Below, piece by piece: positions 62,322-64,000 of a stretch of 64,000 nucleotides of DNA. Each line of letters opens with the position of its first letter. Within the stretch, counting starts at the first letter, position 1. The translations under genes and the position numbers were made by a program. Source of the DNA: Lachnospiraceae bacterium (lineage in GTDB: Bacteria; Bacillota; Clostridia; Lachnospirales; Lachnospiraceae). The notes under the pieces are model-generated. The model ran no database searches. It worked only from the letters and a program-made list of their open reading frames with translations, and was not told the origin of the DNA. The stretch is from positions 62,001 to 126,000 of the forward strand of contig JAFUXA010000009.1 in NCBI GenBank assembly GCA_017470985.1. The letters are read 5' to 3'.

Positions 62322-63272
62322 ATGGCAGAAAATATGGAACAACCTACACCGGAGGACAAGAAGTTTAAACATCCGTTGGTAGTTATTTTATTGATTATTC
62401 TTGGAATTATAGTGATTCTTGCGTTTCATGAAGTTTTTTCCCTTCTATTTATGGTTGGCGTTACAATAGCCATTGTCCTATTTGTTAAGCGCGCCAATGA
62501 TAAGCAACGCATACAGGATGAATTCAAGAAGAATAATTTTGAGGAGGTTTTGCAAAATATTTTCCCGGGTTCTCAATATTTCCCTAAGGGGGAAAATGTT
62601 GATGCTGACGGGATTCGTGAGTGCAATCTCTTTAGAATGGATAGAAACAGATATTACAGCCAGGATGGATTGAAAATGCGCCTGGGTAACAATAATGATA
62701 TTGATTTAGACTATGTTGAAGTGAGAACATACGAGATCAAGACCGATTCCGATGGAGATGATTATGAGTCCACCATTTTCAAGGGAGCCTTGTTCAAATA
62801 CACTTTCTTCAAGAAGTTCAAGGACAACTTATATATCATTCCAAATGAGGCAGAAAATGGGAAGGTGAAGCATGGCTTGTTTGGCGGGGATAAGCCTGTG
62901 TTTAATCCGAAGAAATATGACAGGAATCTGGTGGAGACAGAGCTTGAAGATGTGGAATTCAATGAGATTTTCTCAGTGTATTCGGCTAATGAAGCGGAAA
63001 CATTTTACATATTAACACCACAGTATATGTCTCTCATCAAGGAACTGTATAAGAAATACAACGGAGATATTCGTTTTAAATTCAGTGATAATAATATGTA
63101 TATAGCCATAGAGGGTATGGATCTGTTCGATTATAAAATCGAATATCAGGATTTCACCCATGTGGATATGGAGCGAACCTTGGAGGGATGCGTCAGACAG
63201 ACCAGGGAAGAGCTGAACAGTTTGGCTGAATTTGCTGAGACTCTGGAACTGGGTGACAGCATTTTCTATTAA
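62322..63272 (+). CDS. DUF3137 membrane protein
   Basis: 316 aa. Two adjacent hydrophobic spans near residues 19-35 and 38-52 (VILLIILGIIVILAF; LLFMVGVTIAIVLFV), then a large soluble domain typical of DUF3137 (ECNLFRMDRNRYYSQDGL; IFKGALFKYTFFKKF; VYSANEAETFYILTPQYM). The LemA-DUF3137 pairing recurs across bacteria, so they probably work together in the envelope; role unknown. Confidence 0.9.
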   Translation: MAENMEQPTPEDKKFKHPLVVILLIILGIIVILAFHEVFSLLFMVGVTIAIVLFVKRANDKQRIQDEFKKNNFEEVLQNIFPGSQYFPKGENVDADGIRECNLFRMDRNRYYSQDGLKMRLGNNNDIDLDYVEVRTYEIKTDSDGDDYESTIFKGALFKYTFFKKFKDNLYIIPNEAENGKVKHGLFGGDKPVFNPKKYDRNLVETELEDVEFNEIFSVYSANEAETFYILTPQYMSLIKELYKKYNGDIRFKFSDNNMYIAIEGMDLFDYKIEYQDFTHVDMERTLEGCVRQTREELNSLAEFAETLELGDSIFY

Positions 63273-63316
63273 TATACTAACAAAGTGGCGAAACAACAGT
63301 GCTGGGAGAAGGTATT

Positions 63317-63967
63317 ATGAGCGATAATATGACAATGTATGAGAGGATGCAGGCTGGATTGGTATATGATCCGGGTGACAAAGAGATAATGGATGAACAA
63401 TTCCCATGGCAGGACAAGCTGTGGGAATTTAATCAATTGAAACCATCGCAAACCAGGGAGAAGGAAGCATATATGAAGGAGGTCTTTGCAGAGTGCGGAG
63501 ACGGATGTTATATTGAACTTCCTTTTCATGCTAATTGGGGTGGTCATCATGTGCATATGGGCAATAGTGTATATGCAAATTACAATTTAACCTGCGTGGA
63601 TGACGGACATATATACATCGGCAATGAGGTTTTGTTTGGGCCAAATGTAACCATAGCTACGCCAAATCATCCGATTAATCCTAAGCTTAGATCCAAGGGA
63701 TTTCAGTATAATCGAGATGTGCATATTGGTAATAATGTATGGGTTGGAGCCAATGTGGCAATTGTGCCTGGAGTAACCATTGGAGATAATTCCGTTATTG
63801 GAGCAGGTGCAGTTGTTACCAAGGACATTCCTGCCAATGTGATTGCGGTGGGAAATCCCTGTAGGGTGCTTCGTGAGATTGGGGATAAGGATGATAAATA
63901 TTTCTACAAAGATGAATTGATTGATTGGGAAAATATACATATTCCCGAAACCAAAACAGTGAAATAA
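63317..63967 (+). CDS. Sugar O-acetyltransferase (maltose acetyltransferase-like)
   Basis: 216 aa from ATG 63317 (GGGAGAAGG upstream; GTG 63299 less likely). N-terminal Mac domain (MYERMQAGLVYDPGDKEI), then left-handed beta-helix hexapeptide repeats with the catalytic His in IATPNHPI and the pattern GNNVWVGANVAIVPGVTIGDNSVIGAGAVVTKDIPANVIAVGNP split over several turns. Acetylates a sugar or sugar derivative; natural acceptor unknown. Confidence 0.92.
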   Translation: MSDNMTMYERMQAGLVYDPGDKEIMDEQFPWQDKLWEFNQLKPSQTREKEAYMKEVFAECGDGCYIELPFHANWGGHHVHMGNSVYANYNLTCVDDGHIYIGNEVLFGPNVTIATPNHPINPKLRSKGFQYNRDVHIGNNVWVGANVAIVPGVTIGDNSVIGAGAVVTKDIPANVIAVGNPCRVLREIGDKDDKYFYKDELIDWENIHIPETKTVK

Positions 63968-64000
63968 GATATAAGATTTGGAGTTAATATTTTAATGGCA

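Noticed and set aside
63995..64000. ATG at the window edge as the next gene start
   Set aside because: Only two codons are visible, so nothing can be supported.

Overview
The window looks like chromosome of a butyrate-producing Lachnospiraceae bacterium (Butyrivibrio / Pseudobutyrivibrio / Roseburia relatives). Evidence: AT-rich DNA, strong AGGAGG-type ribosome sites, a butyryl-CoA:acetate CoA-transferase (60226-61566), families common in that group (DUF4317, DUF1836, a DUF4366-like acidic-tail membrane protein, YerC/YecD), and cyclic-di-GMP, chemotaxis and YjfB genes that fit a motile cell. This is inferred from gene content; no rRNA is present.

Layout. 1-2 kb: tail of a probable CvfB/S1-type gene, ridA, a YjfB-like gene, and trxB behind a clear promoter/operator. 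2-8.2 kb: one tight rightward run (PsiE-like membrane protein, AraC regulator, HEAT/methyltransferase, GGDEF-EAL protein, YfcE phosphoesterase), then tRNA-Leu(CAG). 8.3-14.8 kb: mixed-strand genes including a membrane-anchored DUF4874/DUF4832 protein, a second diguanylate cyclase, a secreted PI-PLC, and CYTH and DJ-1 proteins. 14.9-18.9 kb: the proteostasis block tig-clpP-clpX-engB. 18.9-25.3 kb: a ZnuABC-like metal importer, an ASKHA/2Fe-2S activator, larB, a larC lacking its C-terminal domain, and a CsoR/RcnR-family repressor with an InrS-type nickel-ligand fingerprint. This is the most interesting block. 25.4-36.7 kb: housekeeping (nth, DUF362, DUF4317, asnS, asnA, yerC, DUF1836, pcrA, rlmD).

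36.7-39.9 kb is an accessory-looking strip: a 21-residue leader ORF with terminator before a GNAT gene, a coiled-coil/HTH gene with its own consensus promoter, a decayed ORF6N fragment, an intact ORF6N-PLD fusion, and a second GNAT behind a promoter plus attenuator hairpin. 40-47 kb: MgtC, LysR + metY (sulfur assimilation), a Cache chemoreceptor, then a small membrane peptide, a voltage-gated K+ channel and a zinc-ribbon MscL (ion and osmotic balance). 47-52.8 kb: AraC regulator, FucI/AraA-like isomerase, xylulokinase, HAD phosphatase, exonuclease III. 52.9-57.8 kb: MATE exporter, a lone FakA C-domain-like protein, and a copper circuit (csoR with two operators, copA) in which a CopZ-like chaperone is fused to the end of CopA and also has its own internal ribosome site and ATG. 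57.9-64 kb: aminotransferase, glycosyltransferase, but, lemA + DUF3137, and a sugar O-acetyltransferase.

Many long reading frames annotated here begin at the ATG just after a good Shine-Dalgarno, not at an upstream TTG/GTG; those choices are stated per gene. Functions come from motif reading only; no database search was run.
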